Positions 50,629 to 58,898 of a DNA stretch of 64,000 nt are shown here, piece after piece. The stretch lies in assembly GCA_963774945.1 (NCBI GenBank), contig CAVZHA010000010.1, positions 682,001 through 746,000 on the forward strand, given 5' to 3'. The notes under the pieces are model-generated. The model was not told the origin of the DNA, did not search any database, and was given only the letters and a program-made list of their open reading frames with translations. The position numbers and the translations under genes were made by a program. Positions within the stretch are counted from its first letter, which is position 1. Every line of letters starts with the position of its first letter. Source of the DNA: Trebonia sp963774945 (GTDB taxonomy: Bacteria > Actinomycetota > Actinomycetes > Streptosporangiales > Streptosporangiaceae).

Positions 50629-51752
50629 GGGACGCGGATCGGCGCGCTCCCGCTGGCGAGGCCGAGATCACCCAGTTGATGCGACGCAAGGGCGAGCACA
50701 TCAGCCAGGCGCTCGCGATCGGCGACAGCGGGTCGGCCGGGTGGGAAGACGTGCAGCTGATGCACGACGCGCTGCCGTCGACCGACTTCGAGGACGTCGA
50801 CCTCGCGGTCGATTTCCTCGGCCGCCGGATCGGCCTGCCCCTGCTGATCAGCGGTATGACCGGAGGACACGACGCCGCCCTGGCGGTCAACGTGGAGCTG
50901 GCCAAGGCGGCCGCCGTCACCGGCGCGATGATCGGCGTCGGCAGCCAGCGGGCCGCGCTGCTCGACCCCGGGCTGACCGACTCCTACGCGGCCGTCCGGG
51001 AGCACGCGCCGGACGCGTACGTGCTCGCCAACATCGGGATTTCCCAGCTCGTGCCGCAGCGGGACAGCCCGGCGCTGCTGCTCGACGACGTGCTCAGGGC
51101 GATCGACATGGTGCGCGCCGACGCGCTCGCGGTGCACCTGAACTACCTGGAGGAGATCGTCCAGCCGGAGGGCCAGACTCGGGCCAGGGGCGCCGCCGCC
51201 GCGCTGGCCGACCTCGTCAAGGAGGTCCCGGTCCCGGTCGTCGCCAAGGAGACCGGGGCCGGGATGTCCCGCCAGGTCGCGCTGCGGCTGCGGGATCTCG
51301 GCGTGCAGGCGCTCGACGTGGGCGGCAGCGGCGGCACTTCGTTCGCCGCGATCGAGGCCGCCCGGGCGGCGTCGGCCGGGGACATGGTCCGCGCCGCCAC
51401 CGGGGCGGCGTTCGCGGGCTGGGGGATCCCCACCGCCGCCAGCGTGGGGCTGTGCGCCGACGTCCTTCCGGTGCTCGCGGTCGGCGGGGTCAGGAACGGC
51501 CTCGACGCCGCCCGCGCGCTCAGCCTCGGCGCGGTCGCGGCGGGCGTCGGCCGCCCGCTGCTCGAGCAGGCGCTGCTCGGCCGCAGTGCTGGCGGCCGGG
51601 GCCCGGTCACGGACTGGATCGACGGGTTCGCCCACCAGTTGCGGGCGGCCGTTTTCCTGACCGGAGCGCGGTCCGCGCGCGAGCTCGCCGCGGCGCCGGT
51701 GATCATTCGCGGCGCGACCCGCGACTGGCTACACGAGCTGAGAGGAAGCTGA
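50625..51752 (+). CDS. fni: Type 2 isopentenyl-diphosphate isomerase
   Basis: 375 residues from GTG 50625, overlapping the ubiD stop (GTGA). MRRKGEHISQALAIGDSG, VDLAVDFLGRRIGLPLLISG, MTGGHDAALAVNVELAKAAA, MIGVGSQRAALLDP, ADALAVHLNYLEEIVQPEGQ, VVAKETGAGMSRQVALRL and LDVGGSGGTSFAAIEA are the FMN- and substrate-binding motifs of Fni. The enzyme interconverts isopentenyl and dimethylallyl diphosphate. It is rarely found in degradation operons; here, behind ubiX and ubiD, it probably supplies the dimethylallyl unit for prFMN formation. Confidence 0.9.
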   Translation: MRDADRRAPAGEAEITQLMRRKGEHISQALAIGDSGSAGWEDVQLMHDALPSTDFEDVDLAVDFLGRRIGLPLLISGMTGGHDAALAVNVELAKAAAVTGAMIGVGSQRAALLDPGLTDSYAAVREHAPDAYVLANIGISQLVPQRDSPALLLDDVLRAIDMVRADALAVHLNYLEEIVQPEGQTRARGAAAALADLVKEVPVPVVAKETGAGMSRQVALRLRDLGVQALDVGGSGGTSFAAIEAARAASAGDMVRAATGAAFAGWGIPTAASVGLCADVLPVLAVGGVRNGLDAARALSLGAVAAGVGRPLLEQALLGRSAGGRGPVTDWIDGFAHQLRAAVFLTGARSARELAAAPVIIRGATRDWLHELRGS

Positions 51753-52450
51753 TGGATAAAGCAGCGGGTCTGCCCGAGGACGAGGCGCGGGCGCTGATCG
51801 CGGCCGCCTGCCGGGTGCTGGAGGCCGCGGGCCAGGGCGACATGGTCTGGGGGCACGTGTCGGTCCGCGACGCCGACGGCCGCGGCGTCTGGCTCAAGGG
51901 CGCCGGGCTTGGCTTCGACGAGGTGACGGCGGCGGACTGCGTGCTGCTGTCGTGGGACGGCGAGATTCTGTCCGGGACCGCCAGACGGCACGTGGAGTAC
52001 CCGATCCATACCGAGCTGATGGCGGCGCGGCCCGATGTCGGGGGAGTGGTGCACACCCACCCCGTGCACGCGATCGCGTTCGGCGCTCTCGGCCGCCCGC
52101 TGCGGGCCCTGTCGCACGAGGGCGCGCTGCTCACGCCGCCCGACGTGGCGCGCTTCACCCGTACCGGGGACGTGGTCAACAGCCGGGAGCTCGGCCGTGA
52201 CCTGGCTGAGGCGCTGGGCGAGCGGAACGCCGTGCTGATGCCAAGGCACGGCATCGCCACCGCCGGGGCCACGCTCGGCGAGGCGGTCGGCATCGCGGTC
52301 CACCTGGAGCGCGCCTGCCAGATCGAGCTGCTGGCGGGCCCCGAGGCGCAGGGCAGCCCGGACGACGAGGCGCTGGCCAAGCGCGGCCGGGTGCGAAACC
52401 GCTTCGAGGAGGCGTGGACGTACCTCGAGCGGGTGTCCCGGACCCCGTGA
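51752..52450 (+). CDS. Class II aldolase/adducin family protein
   Basis: 232 residues from ATG 51752, one-base overlap with fni (TGATG), ribosome binding site AGAGGAAG. AACRVLEAAGQGDMVWGHVS, YPIHTELMAARPDVGGVVHT with HPVHAIAFGALG give the zinc-binding HTHPVH, and MPRHGIATAGATLGEAVG the third His. This is the fold of fuculose-1-phosphate aldolase and related lyases and decarboxylases. Zn-dependent C-C cleavage of a hydroxy-acid or phosphosugar is expected; together with the downstream aldehyde dehydrogenase it may process the chain released in the pathway. Confidence 0.88.
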   Translation: MDKAAGLPEDEARALIAAACRVLEAAGQGDMVWGHVSVRDADGRGVWLKGAGLGFDEVTAADCVLLSWDGEILSGTARRHVEYPIHTELMAARPDVGGVVHTHPVHAIAFGALGRPLRALSHEGALLTPPDVARFTRTGDVVNSRELGRDLAEALGERNAVLMPRHGIATAGATLGEAVGIAVHLERACQIELLAGPEAQGSPDDEALAKRGRVRNRFEEAWTYLERVSRTP

Positions 52451-52507
52451 CCAGGGACGCGAAGCAACCGGAGATCGGGAATGCAAAAAATATGGCCATC
52501 GTAAGGC

Positions 52508-52536
52508 TTGACCGCAACAGATTTTGATGCGACAGT
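52508..52536 (+). promoter_or_regulatory. Promoter of the ABC importer with RpiR-like motif
   Basis: TTGACC (52508-52513), 17 bases, GACAGT (52531-52536), with CGCAACAGATTTTG (52513-52526) in the spacer. It closely resembles the promoter at 39161-39189, including GCTTGACCG and CAACA-TTTTG. Confidence 0.6.
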
Positions 52537-52590
52537 CGCCCTAATGACAACAAGACCCCCATGCATGGGCTTGCTCAATGAGGAGACCTA

Positions 52591-53634
52591 ATGAGACATA
52601 AATGGGCTGGGGTGCTGGCCGCGACCGCCGGTATCGGGCTCCTGATCGCCGGCTGCGGGTCGTCAGGCAGCAGCACTGGATCGACCGCGGCGGCGACTTC
52701 CGGTAGCAAGACGATCCGGCTGATCGAGGGGGGCGGGTTCGACTTCAGCGACGCCGCCATCTACCAGGCGATGGATCTGCTCAAGCAGCGCGGTTACGAC
52801 GTCTCGCTGGAGAACGTGGCCGACCCGACCACCGCCCTGCGGGCCGTGCTGGCAGGCAAGGCCGACGTCTACCTAGGCGATCCGGTCGAGGCGGCGACGG
52901 CGGTGGCCAACAGCAAGGCCTCGGTCAAGTACATCGCCACGGTCGCCCAGGCCTCGGACTACGAGCTGCTGGCAACGCCGAAGTACACCCTGCAGAGCCT
53001 GGCCGGGGCCACCATGGCGACGGCCGGGCCGGGCACCGCCGGGGTCATCGTCGGCGTCGCCGCCCTGCAGAAGGAGGGCATCGACGTGGGGGCGATCCAC
53101 CAGGTCACGGTGGGCGGCACCAGCGCCCGGGTGACGGCGATCCTGTCCGGCCAGGTCGGCCTGGCGCCGGTGCACGCAACCGACGCCGCCACCGCCGCCG
53201 CCACCGGCAAGGTCAAGATCCTGCTCAACGCGGGCGCCACGCTCGGCGTTTACCTGCAGCAGGGGCTGATCGCGAGCGACTCCTTCGTCGCCAACACGGC
53301 CACCGCCCAGGCGACCGTCAACGCGTTCATCGACGCCCAGCGCTGGGCGTACGCCAACGAGGCGGGCTACGCCAAGCTGGTGACGGAAAACAAGCTCGAC
53401 AGCGGCCTGACCGCCACCGAGGCGCAGACGTCCTGGAGCGCGCTCAAGGCCGACAACTTCTGGGCCTCCAACGGCGCCCTCTGCACCTCGTCGATCGACA
53501 CCACGCTCGGCTACGACTACAAGGCGCCCGGCGGCCTGACCAAGGCCACCACCCCGTCGATCAGCGACTGGGTCGACACCTCCTTCGTCAACACGTACCT
53601 CAAGGCGCACGGCCAGCCGGCTGGCGCCTGCTAG
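52591..53634 (+). CDS. ABC importer substrate-binding lipoprotein (NMT1/TauA type)
   Basis: 347 residues from ATG 52591, ribosome binding site GAGGAG. The signal peptide ends in the lipobox LIAGCG, then a Ser/Thr-rich linker. SKTIRLIEGGGFDFSDAAIY, AMDLLKQRGYDVSLENVADP, LRAVLAGKADVYLGDPVEAA and GATMATAGPGTAGVIVGVAA form a type 2 binding fold of the NMT1/SsuA/TauA group, whose members bind sulfonates, pyrimidine precursors, phthalates and other organic acids. First gene of the importer. It probably captures the substrate of the UbiD pathway. Confidence 0.88.
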   Translation: MRHKWAGVLAATAGIGLLIAGCGSSGSSTGSTAAATSGSKTIRLIEGGGFDFSDAAIYQAMDLLKQRGYDVSLENVADPTTALRAVLAGKADVYLGDPVEAATAVANSKASVKYIATVAQASDYELLATPKYTLQSLAGATMATAGPGTAGVIVGVAALQKEGIDVGAIHQVTVGGTSARVTAILSGQVGLAPVHATDAATAAATGKVKILLNAGATLGVYLQQGLIASDSFVANTATAQATVNAFIDAQRWAYANEAGYAKLVTENKLDSGLTATEAQTSWSALKADNFWASNGALCTSSIDTTLGYDYKAPGGLTKATTPSISDWVDTSFVNTYLKAHGQPAGAC

Positions 53635-53666
53635 CTAGCGGTCTCTCGCGGGAAGGTGTACAGAAA

Positions 53667-54434
53667 TTGCTAGTGCTCGAAAACCTCCAGAAGACCTACG
53701 GGCAGTCAGCCATGCCAGCCCTGGCCGGCATGAACCTCGAGGTAAAGCGGGGCGAGCTAGTGTCGCTGCTTGGCCCGAGCGGCTGCGGCAAAACCACGGC
53801 CCTGCGGATCGTGGGCGGCCTGCTCGAGCCCTCTGGCGGGAACGTCCTGGTGGACGGGCACGCAAGCCTGGGACCTTCCCGCGAGAAGGCCATGGTGTTC
53901 CAGCTCTTCAACCTCTTCCCCTGGCGGACGGCGGAGGCCAACGTCGCCTTCGGCCTTGAGGCGCAGGGAATGCGGAAGCGGGAGCGGCTGGCCATCGCCC
54001 GGGAGTACCTGAACCTGGTCGGCCTGGCCGACAAGGCCCAGTCGTATCCCGCGCAGCTGTCGGGCGGTCAGAACCAGCGCGTCGGGATCGCCCGCGCGCT
54101 CGCGATCGAGCCGAAGATCCTGCTCATGGACGAGCCGTTCGGCGCCCTGGACGCGCTCACCCGCGAGCACCTGCAGGTAATGCTGCAGGAGATCTGCGCC
54201 GACCGGAACCTGACCATCCTGTTCGTCACCCACTCGATCGACGAGGCGATCTTCCTATCGGACCGGATCGTGGTGATGACCACCCCCGGCCGGGTGATCG
54301 CCGACTACGAGGTCCAGCTGCCAGGGCCGCGCACCGGCTACGACTGGCGCGCCACCCCGCGCTACAGCGAGCTGCGGACCGGCATCTGGGACCTGCTGCA
54401 GGCCGAGCAGCCGCAGCCGGCCAGGACGGCCTGA
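53667..54434 (+). CDS. ABC importer ATP-binding protein (SsuB/TauB type)
   Basis: 255 residues from TTG 53667 with GGAAGG upstream. Walker A SLLGPSGCGKTTALRIVGGL, Q-loop MVFQLFNLFPWRTAEANVAF, signature QLSGGQNQRVGIARALAIEP, Walker B ILLMDEPFGALDALTREHLQ and switch FVTHSIDEAIFLSDRIVVMT are all intact. The layout is that of nitrate/sulfonate/taurine-type importer ATPases. It lies between the binding protein and a fused permease, completing the transporter. Confidence 0.93.
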   Translation: MLVLENLQKTYGQSAMPALAGMNLEVKRGELVSLLGPSGCGKTTALRIVGGLLEPSGGNVLVDGHASLGPSREKAMVFQLFNLFPWRTAEANVAFGLEAQGMRKRERLAIAREYLNLVGLADKAQSYPAQLSGGQNQRVGIARALAIEPKILLMDEPFGALDALTREHLQVMLQEICADRNLTILFVTHSIDEAIFLSDRIVVMTTPGRVIADYEVQLPGPRTGYDWRATPRYSELRTGIWDLLQAEQPQPARTA

Positions 54435-54439
54435 CGCCG

Positions 54440-56167
54440 ATGGTGACGATCAAGAGCGGGCCCACCCCGCCGTCGGCCACCAGGACCCGCGCCGCCTCGG
54501 CCGCGGGACCAGCCGGCGCCTGGGGCTGGCTCGGCCGCCCCGTCGTCCAGCGGGTGCTGTCGGTGCTGGTCGTGCTGGGTCTCTGGCAGCTCATCGGCTC
54601 GCACTACCAGTACTCGATGTCGTCTCCCTCGGCGATCGTCGACGGCGCCAGGAGCTCGCTGTTCAGCGAGGTCTTCCCGGCCTTCGGGCAGACGCTGGTC
54701 AGCTTCGCGCTCGGCTTCGCGATCTCGGTCTTCGTCGGGGTGCCGGTCGGCATCGCGATGGCCAGGGTCCGCTTCATCAGGACCGCGATCGAGCCGTACG
54801 TGCTGATGCTCTACTCGATGCCGATGCTGGCGCTGATCCCGGTGCTGATCATCGTCTTCGGCATCTCCTTCGAGCTGCGGGTCACCGGCGTGGTGCTGTT
54901 CGGCATCTTCGCCATCATCGTCAACACCTTCACCGGGGCGTCCCGGGTCGACCCGGCCTACGAGGACGTCGGCCGGGCGTTCGTGGCCTCGCCGTGGAAG
55001 CGGCTGACCTCGATCATCTTCCCCGGCAGCCTGCGCTACATCTTCGCCGGGGTCAGGATCGGGTTCGGTCACGGCATGATCGGCGCGGTCGTGATCGAGA
55101 TCGAGGCGTCCGCCGTCGGCATGGGCAACCTGCTCACCGAGTACATCCAGGCCCTCCAGCTCGGCAAGTTCTTCGTCGTCGTCATCGTCCTCGGCATCTT
55201 CAGCATCATCTGCACCCTGCTGCTGCGCGCGGCCGAGCGCTGGGCGACCGAGCCGTGGCAGCGCAAGCGCCACCTGCCCGACGCCTGGCGCGACCGGCTC
55301 GACCCCGGCAACATCGTCCCGGCCGGCCTCAGCGCGCAGCTGCGAACCGCGCGGCGGGCGGGGGCCCAGGCGCTGCGCCCGGTCGCCCGGGGACTGGCCG
55401 CCCTGGCCCGTAGCAGGGCCGGCGCCTGGCTCATCCGGCTGGTGGTCCTGGCCCTCATCATCGGGATCTGGCAGATCGAGTCTGACCACGTCAGCCAGGC
55501 GGTGCTGGCCGCTCCGGGCTCCGTCGCATCGGCCCTCTACCAGCTCTCGGTGGTCAACCACCAGATCTGGGGACCGCTCCTGAACAGCGTTGAGCTGCTG
55601 TTCGCGGGGTGGGCGGTGGCGGTCGCCCTCGGCGTGCCGCTCGGCCTGCTGATGGGGCGGTTCCGCTGGTTCGAGAACATCACCGACCCCTACGTGTCGT
55701 TCCTGTACGCGCTGCCGCACGTGTGCTTCGTGCCGCTGATGGTCGTCTGGCTCGGCTTCGGCTTCAAGTTCGGGCTCGCCTACGTCGTCCTGTCGGCGAT
55801 CTTCCCGGTCATCATCAACACGATGCAGGGCGTGAAGAGCATCGACCCCGAGTACATCGCGGCCGGGCGCAGTTTCTGCGCGTCCGAGCGGACCATCATG
55901 CGGGCGATCGTCATCCCCGGCGCCACCCCGTTCATGGTCGCGGGCGCCCGGCTCGCCTTCTCCGTCTCCTGGATCGGCGTGATCGTCTCCGAGGTGCTGT
56001 CCAGCCAGACCGGCCTCGGCGGCATGATCGACACGTTCAGCAACAACTACCAGACCGCCGACATGTTCGTCCCGGTGCTGTTCATCGCCGCCATCTCGGT
56101 CATCATCCTGCAGGTGTCCACCCGGTACCAGAAGCGGCTGACCCCCTGGGCCAGCGTCAGCCTGTAA
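54440..56167 (+). CDS. Fused double ABC permease (two SsuC/TauC domains)
   Basis: 575 residues from ATG 54440, 5 bp behind the ATPase stop. Two complete permease domains are joined. The first has VLVVLGLWQLIGSHYQYSMS, ALIPVLIIVFGISFELRVTG and an EAA loop DVGRAFVASPWKRLTSIIFP. After a linker rich in Arg and Ala (residues about 280-325) the second repeats LVVLALIIGIWQIESDHVSQ, PHVCFVPLMVVWLGFGFKFG and AAGRSFCASERTIMRAIVIP. The channel of such importers normally needs two separate copies of one subunit; here one chain would form the whole channel. Confidence 0.9.
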   Translation: MVTIKSGPTPPSATRTRAASAAGPAGAWGWLGRPVVQRVLSVLVVLGLWQLIGSHYQYSMSSPSAIVDGARSSLFSEVFPAFGQTLVSFALGFAISVFVGVPVGIAMARVRFIRTAIEPYVLMLYSMPMLALIPVLIIVFGISFELRVTGVVLFGIFAIIVNTFTGASRVDPAYEDVGRAFVASPWKRLTSIIFPGSLRYIFAGVRIGFGHGMIGAVVIEIEASAVGMGNLLTEYIQALQLGKFFVVVIVLGIFSIICTLLLRAAERWATEPWQRKRHLPDAWRDRLDPGNIVPAGLSAQLRTARRAGAQALRPVARGLAALARSRAGAWLIRLVVLALIIGIWQIESDHVSQAVLAAPGSVASALYQLSVVNHQIWGPLLNSVELLFAGWAVAVALGVPLGLLMGRFRWFENITDPYVSFLYALPHVCFVPLMVVWLGFGFKFGLAYVVLSAIFPVIINTMQGVKSIDPEYIAAGRSFCASERTIMRAIVIPGATPFMVAGARLAFSVSWIGVIVSEVLSSQTGLGGMIDTFSNNYQTADMFVPVLFIAAISVIILQVSTRYQKRLTPWASVSL

Positions 56168-56222
56168 GCCCGGAGAAAAGCCCGGAGTTCTAGCAGCATC
56201 ACGAACGGAGGAGGTTCTCGTC

Positions 56223-57668
56223 ATGCCCGCCAGCCCCGCGCCGGCCGCGGCCGTGCCCATGTTCATCGGCGGCCGCTGGACCGAATCCGATCGTCCGATC
56301 GAGATCTGGACGCCCGGCGGCGAGCGCAGAGTCGGCGCCAGCTTCGAGGCCACCGCCGACCAGCTCGAGCACGCCATCGAGGCCGCCGTCGACAGCCAGC
56401 CGCGGCTCGCGGCCCAGGCGCCGTATCAGCGCTCGGCGCTGCTGCGCGCGGTCTCGACCGGGATGCTCGACCAGCTCGAGGAGTTCGCCCGACTGCTGTC
56501 CGAGGAGGCGGGCAAACCCATCAAGGACGCCAGGACCGAGGTGGAGCGCACCGCGATGGCGTTCCGCATCGCGGCCGAAGAGGCCGAGCGGATCTCCGGC
56601 GAGGTCATCGACCTCGGCCTCAACCCGGTGTCGGCCGGCCGCATCGGCCTCACCCGGCGCTTCCCGGCCGGCCCGGTCGCCGGCATCAGCCCGTTCAACC
56701 TGCCGCTCAGCCTGGCCGCGCACAAGCTTGCCCCGGCCCTTGCGGTCGGCTGCCCGATCGTGCTCAAGATCCCCAGCCAGACCCCCCTCGCCCTGCTCAA
56801 GCTGGCCAGGCTCATCGAGAGCAGCGGGGCGCTGCCCGGGTCGGTCACGATGGCGCCGATGTCGATCGGAGTCGGCGACCGGCTCGTCACCGACGACCGG
56901 TTCAAGGTGCTCAGCTTCACCGGCAGCCCCCGCGTCGGCTGGGACATGAAGGCCAGGTCCGGCCGCAAGCGCGTGGTCCTCGAGCTCGGCGGCAACGCCG
57001 GCGCGCTGGTCGACCGCACCGCCGACCTTGACTGGGCGGCCCGCCGGTGCGTCCAGGGCGCCTTCAAGTACGCCGGGCAGACCTGCATCAGCGTGCAGCG
57101 GGTCTACGTGCACGCCCAGGTGTGGACCGAGTTCACCGACCGCTTCGTCAAGCTCGCGGCGGGGCTGCGGGTGGGCGACCCGGCCCAGGAGAGCACCGAC
57201 GTCGGCCCGCTCATCAACCGGGAGGCGGCCGACCGGGTCCGCCGCTGGGTCGCGGAAGCGGTCGCCGAGGGCGCGACCGTGCTCCTCGGCGGCGACGGCG
57301 AAGGCGGCTACCTGCCGCCGACCGTGCTGACGGACGTCCCCCCAACCGCCCGGGTATGCCGGGAGGAGGTGTTCGGCCCGGTCGCCGTCTTGTCCCGGGT
57401 CGAATCCTTCGATGCGGGGCTCGACGCCATCAACGACTCGGTCTTCGGCCTGCAGGCAGGCGTGTTCACGGCCGACCTGGCGAGCTCGTGGCGCGCCTTC
57501 GAGCGCCTCGAGGTGGGCGGGGTCATCCTCAACGACTCGCCGACCTACCGGATCGACCACATGCCCTACGGGGGAGTCAAGGACTCCGGACTCGGCCGGG
57601 AAGGCATCCGCTACGCCATCGAGGAGCTGACCGAGCGCAGGCTCCTCGTGATCGCCCAGCCGCAGTAG
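56223..57668 (+). CDS. NAD(P)-dependent aldehyde dehydrogenase
   Basis: 481 residues from ATG 56223, ribosome binding site GGAGGAGG. MFIGGRWTESDRPIEIWTPG, FPAGPVAGISPFNLPLSLAA, LKIPSQTPLALLKLARLIES, FTGSPRVGWDMKARSG, VVLELGGNAGALVDRTADLD (catalytic Glu), GAFKYAGQTCISVQRVYVHA (catalytic Cys) and RIDHMPYGGVKDSGLGREGI. It resembles lactaldehyde/glyceraldehyde-3-phosphate (non-phosphorylating) dehydrogenases. Last gene of the catabolic locus; it may oxidise an aldehyde released by the aldolase or TPP enzyme. Confidence 0.92.
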   Translation: MPASPAPAAAVPMFIGGRWTESDRPIEIWTPGGERRVGASFEATADQLEHAIEAAVDSQPRLAAQAPYQRSALLRAVSTGMLDQLEEFARLLSEEAGKPIKDARTEVERTAMAFRIAAEEAERISGEVIDLGLNPVSAGRIGLTRRFPAGPVAGISPFNLPLSLAAHKLAPALAVGCPIVLKIPSQTPLALLKLARLIESSGALPGSVTMAPMSIGVGDRLVTDDRFKVLSFTGSPRVGWDMKARSGRKRVVLELGGNAGALVDRTADLDWAARRCVQGAFKYAGQTCISVQRVYVHAQVWTEFTDRFVKLAAGLRVGDPAQESTDVGPLINREAADRVRRWVAEAVAEGATVLLGGDGEGGYLPPTVLTDVPPTARVCREEVFGPVAVLSRVESFDAGLDAINDSVFGLQAGVFTADLASSWRAFERLEVGGVILNDSPTYRIDHMPYGGVKDSGLGREGIRYAIEELTERRLLVIAQPQ

Positions 57669-57683
57669 CGGTAGCAGCGGGTC

Positions 57684-57737
57684 GCATCGTCCGCCCCGCT
57701 GATGGCGGCGGCCGAGAATACGCATCGCGGACGATGC
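57684..57737 (+). terminator. 11-bp inverted repeat after the aldehyde dehydrogenase gene
   Basis: GCATCGTCCGC (57684-57694) pairs exactly with GCGGACGATGC (57727-57737); the 32-base loop is itself GC-rich. It lies between the catabolic locus and the histidine kinase gene and may be a terminator or a regulator of the latter. Confidence 0.5.
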
Positions 57738-57768
57738 CGGATCGACGTGCGCGGATTACCGTTATGCG

Positions 57769-58898
57769 GTGCGGATACGGCCGGTGGACCTCGGGGCGGT
57801 GGCTCTCCCGCTCGGCGTGGGGCTGCTGAGCCGGGCCGGCTACCACGACGGCTGGAGCCCGGCGTTCCTGGCGGTCTTCAGCGTGCCGCTGTACTGGGGG
57901 CGCCGCTACCCGCTGGGGGTGCTGCTCGTCGTCTTCGCCGCCGGTCTGGTCCAGCTGACGGCGGCCGCGCTCAGCGGCGTCGGCGCGGTGACGCTGGTCG
58001 GCCTGTACGACCTCGGCATCATCCTCGCGATCTACTTCGCGGTCTCGTACGGGCAGCGCTGGACGCGGGTCTTCGCGGTGGCGGGCGGGATCGCCGGAGC
58101 CGCCGCGGGCGCGGCGGTGTGGCTGGGCCCGAGGATGAGCACGCCGAACGTGACCCTCGGCCTGGGCTTGCTGTTCGCGCCGGTGCTGCTCGCCTGGGCG
58201 ACCGGCACCACCACCAGGACCAGGCGCGCCTACCTGGCCGGCCTGGTGGAGCGAGCCGATCGGCTCGAACGCGAGCGTCAGGCGCTGGCGATGGTGGCGG
58301 TCGCGGAGGAGCGGGAGCGGATCGCCAGGGAACTGCACGACATCGTCGCGCACAGCGTGAGCCTGATGGTGGTCGCCTCCGACGGCGCCGACGCCGCCCT
58401 CGAGCAGCAGAACACGGCCGAGGCGCGCAAGGCCGTGGTCGCGATCGGGCGGACCGGGCGGGACGCCCTGACCGAGCTCCGGCTGCTGCTCGGCATGCTC
58501 CGCAGCGACCACGAGCTGGCCGGCCCCAGCCGGGCGCGGGCCAGCTCAAGGACCTCATCGACAGCGTCCCGGTGCAGGTACGGCTGAGCGTCGACGGCCC
58601 CGAGCGCGAGCTGCCCCAGGGGCTCGGGCTGGCCGTGTTCAGGATCGTGCAGGAGGCCCTGACCAACACGGTCAAGCACGCCGGGCCGGAGGCCCGCGCC
58701 GACGTCCGGCTCAGCTACGGCGACCGCGCACTGGAGATCGAAGTGACCGACGACGGAAACGGGGCTGCCCCGCCAGGCCCGCCCGGGCACGGCCTGATCG
58801 GGATGCGCGAGCGGGCGGCCATGTTCGGCGGGATGCTCACCGCCGGCCCCGGTTCGGCCGGCGGCTTCCGGGTGCGGGTGCTGCTGCCGTGGGCGTGA
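57769..58898 (+). pseudogene. NarL-type sensor histidine kinase, one frame break
   Basis: The GTG at 57769 is the likely start, although the ribosome binding site is weak. Four to five membrane helices (YPLGVLLVVFAAGLVQLTAA, LGLGLLFAPVLLAWATGTTT) are followed by the HisKA_3 box ERERIARELHDIVAHSVSLM, carrying the phosphorylated His. The frame breaks near 58545; DLIDSVPVQVRLSVDGPERE, RIVQEALTNTVKHAGPEARA (N box) and GHGLIGMRERAAMFGGMLTA (G box) complete the kinase, stop 58898. Corrected length is about 376 residues. It overlaps its response-regulator gene and probably controls the ABC/FtsX genes that follow. Confidence 0.85.

Noticed and set aside
54362..56377. 671-codon minus-strand frame opposite the importer permease
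   Set aside because: Asp/Arg/His-rich antisense of the permease; no family similarity, and it covers two clear + strand genes.
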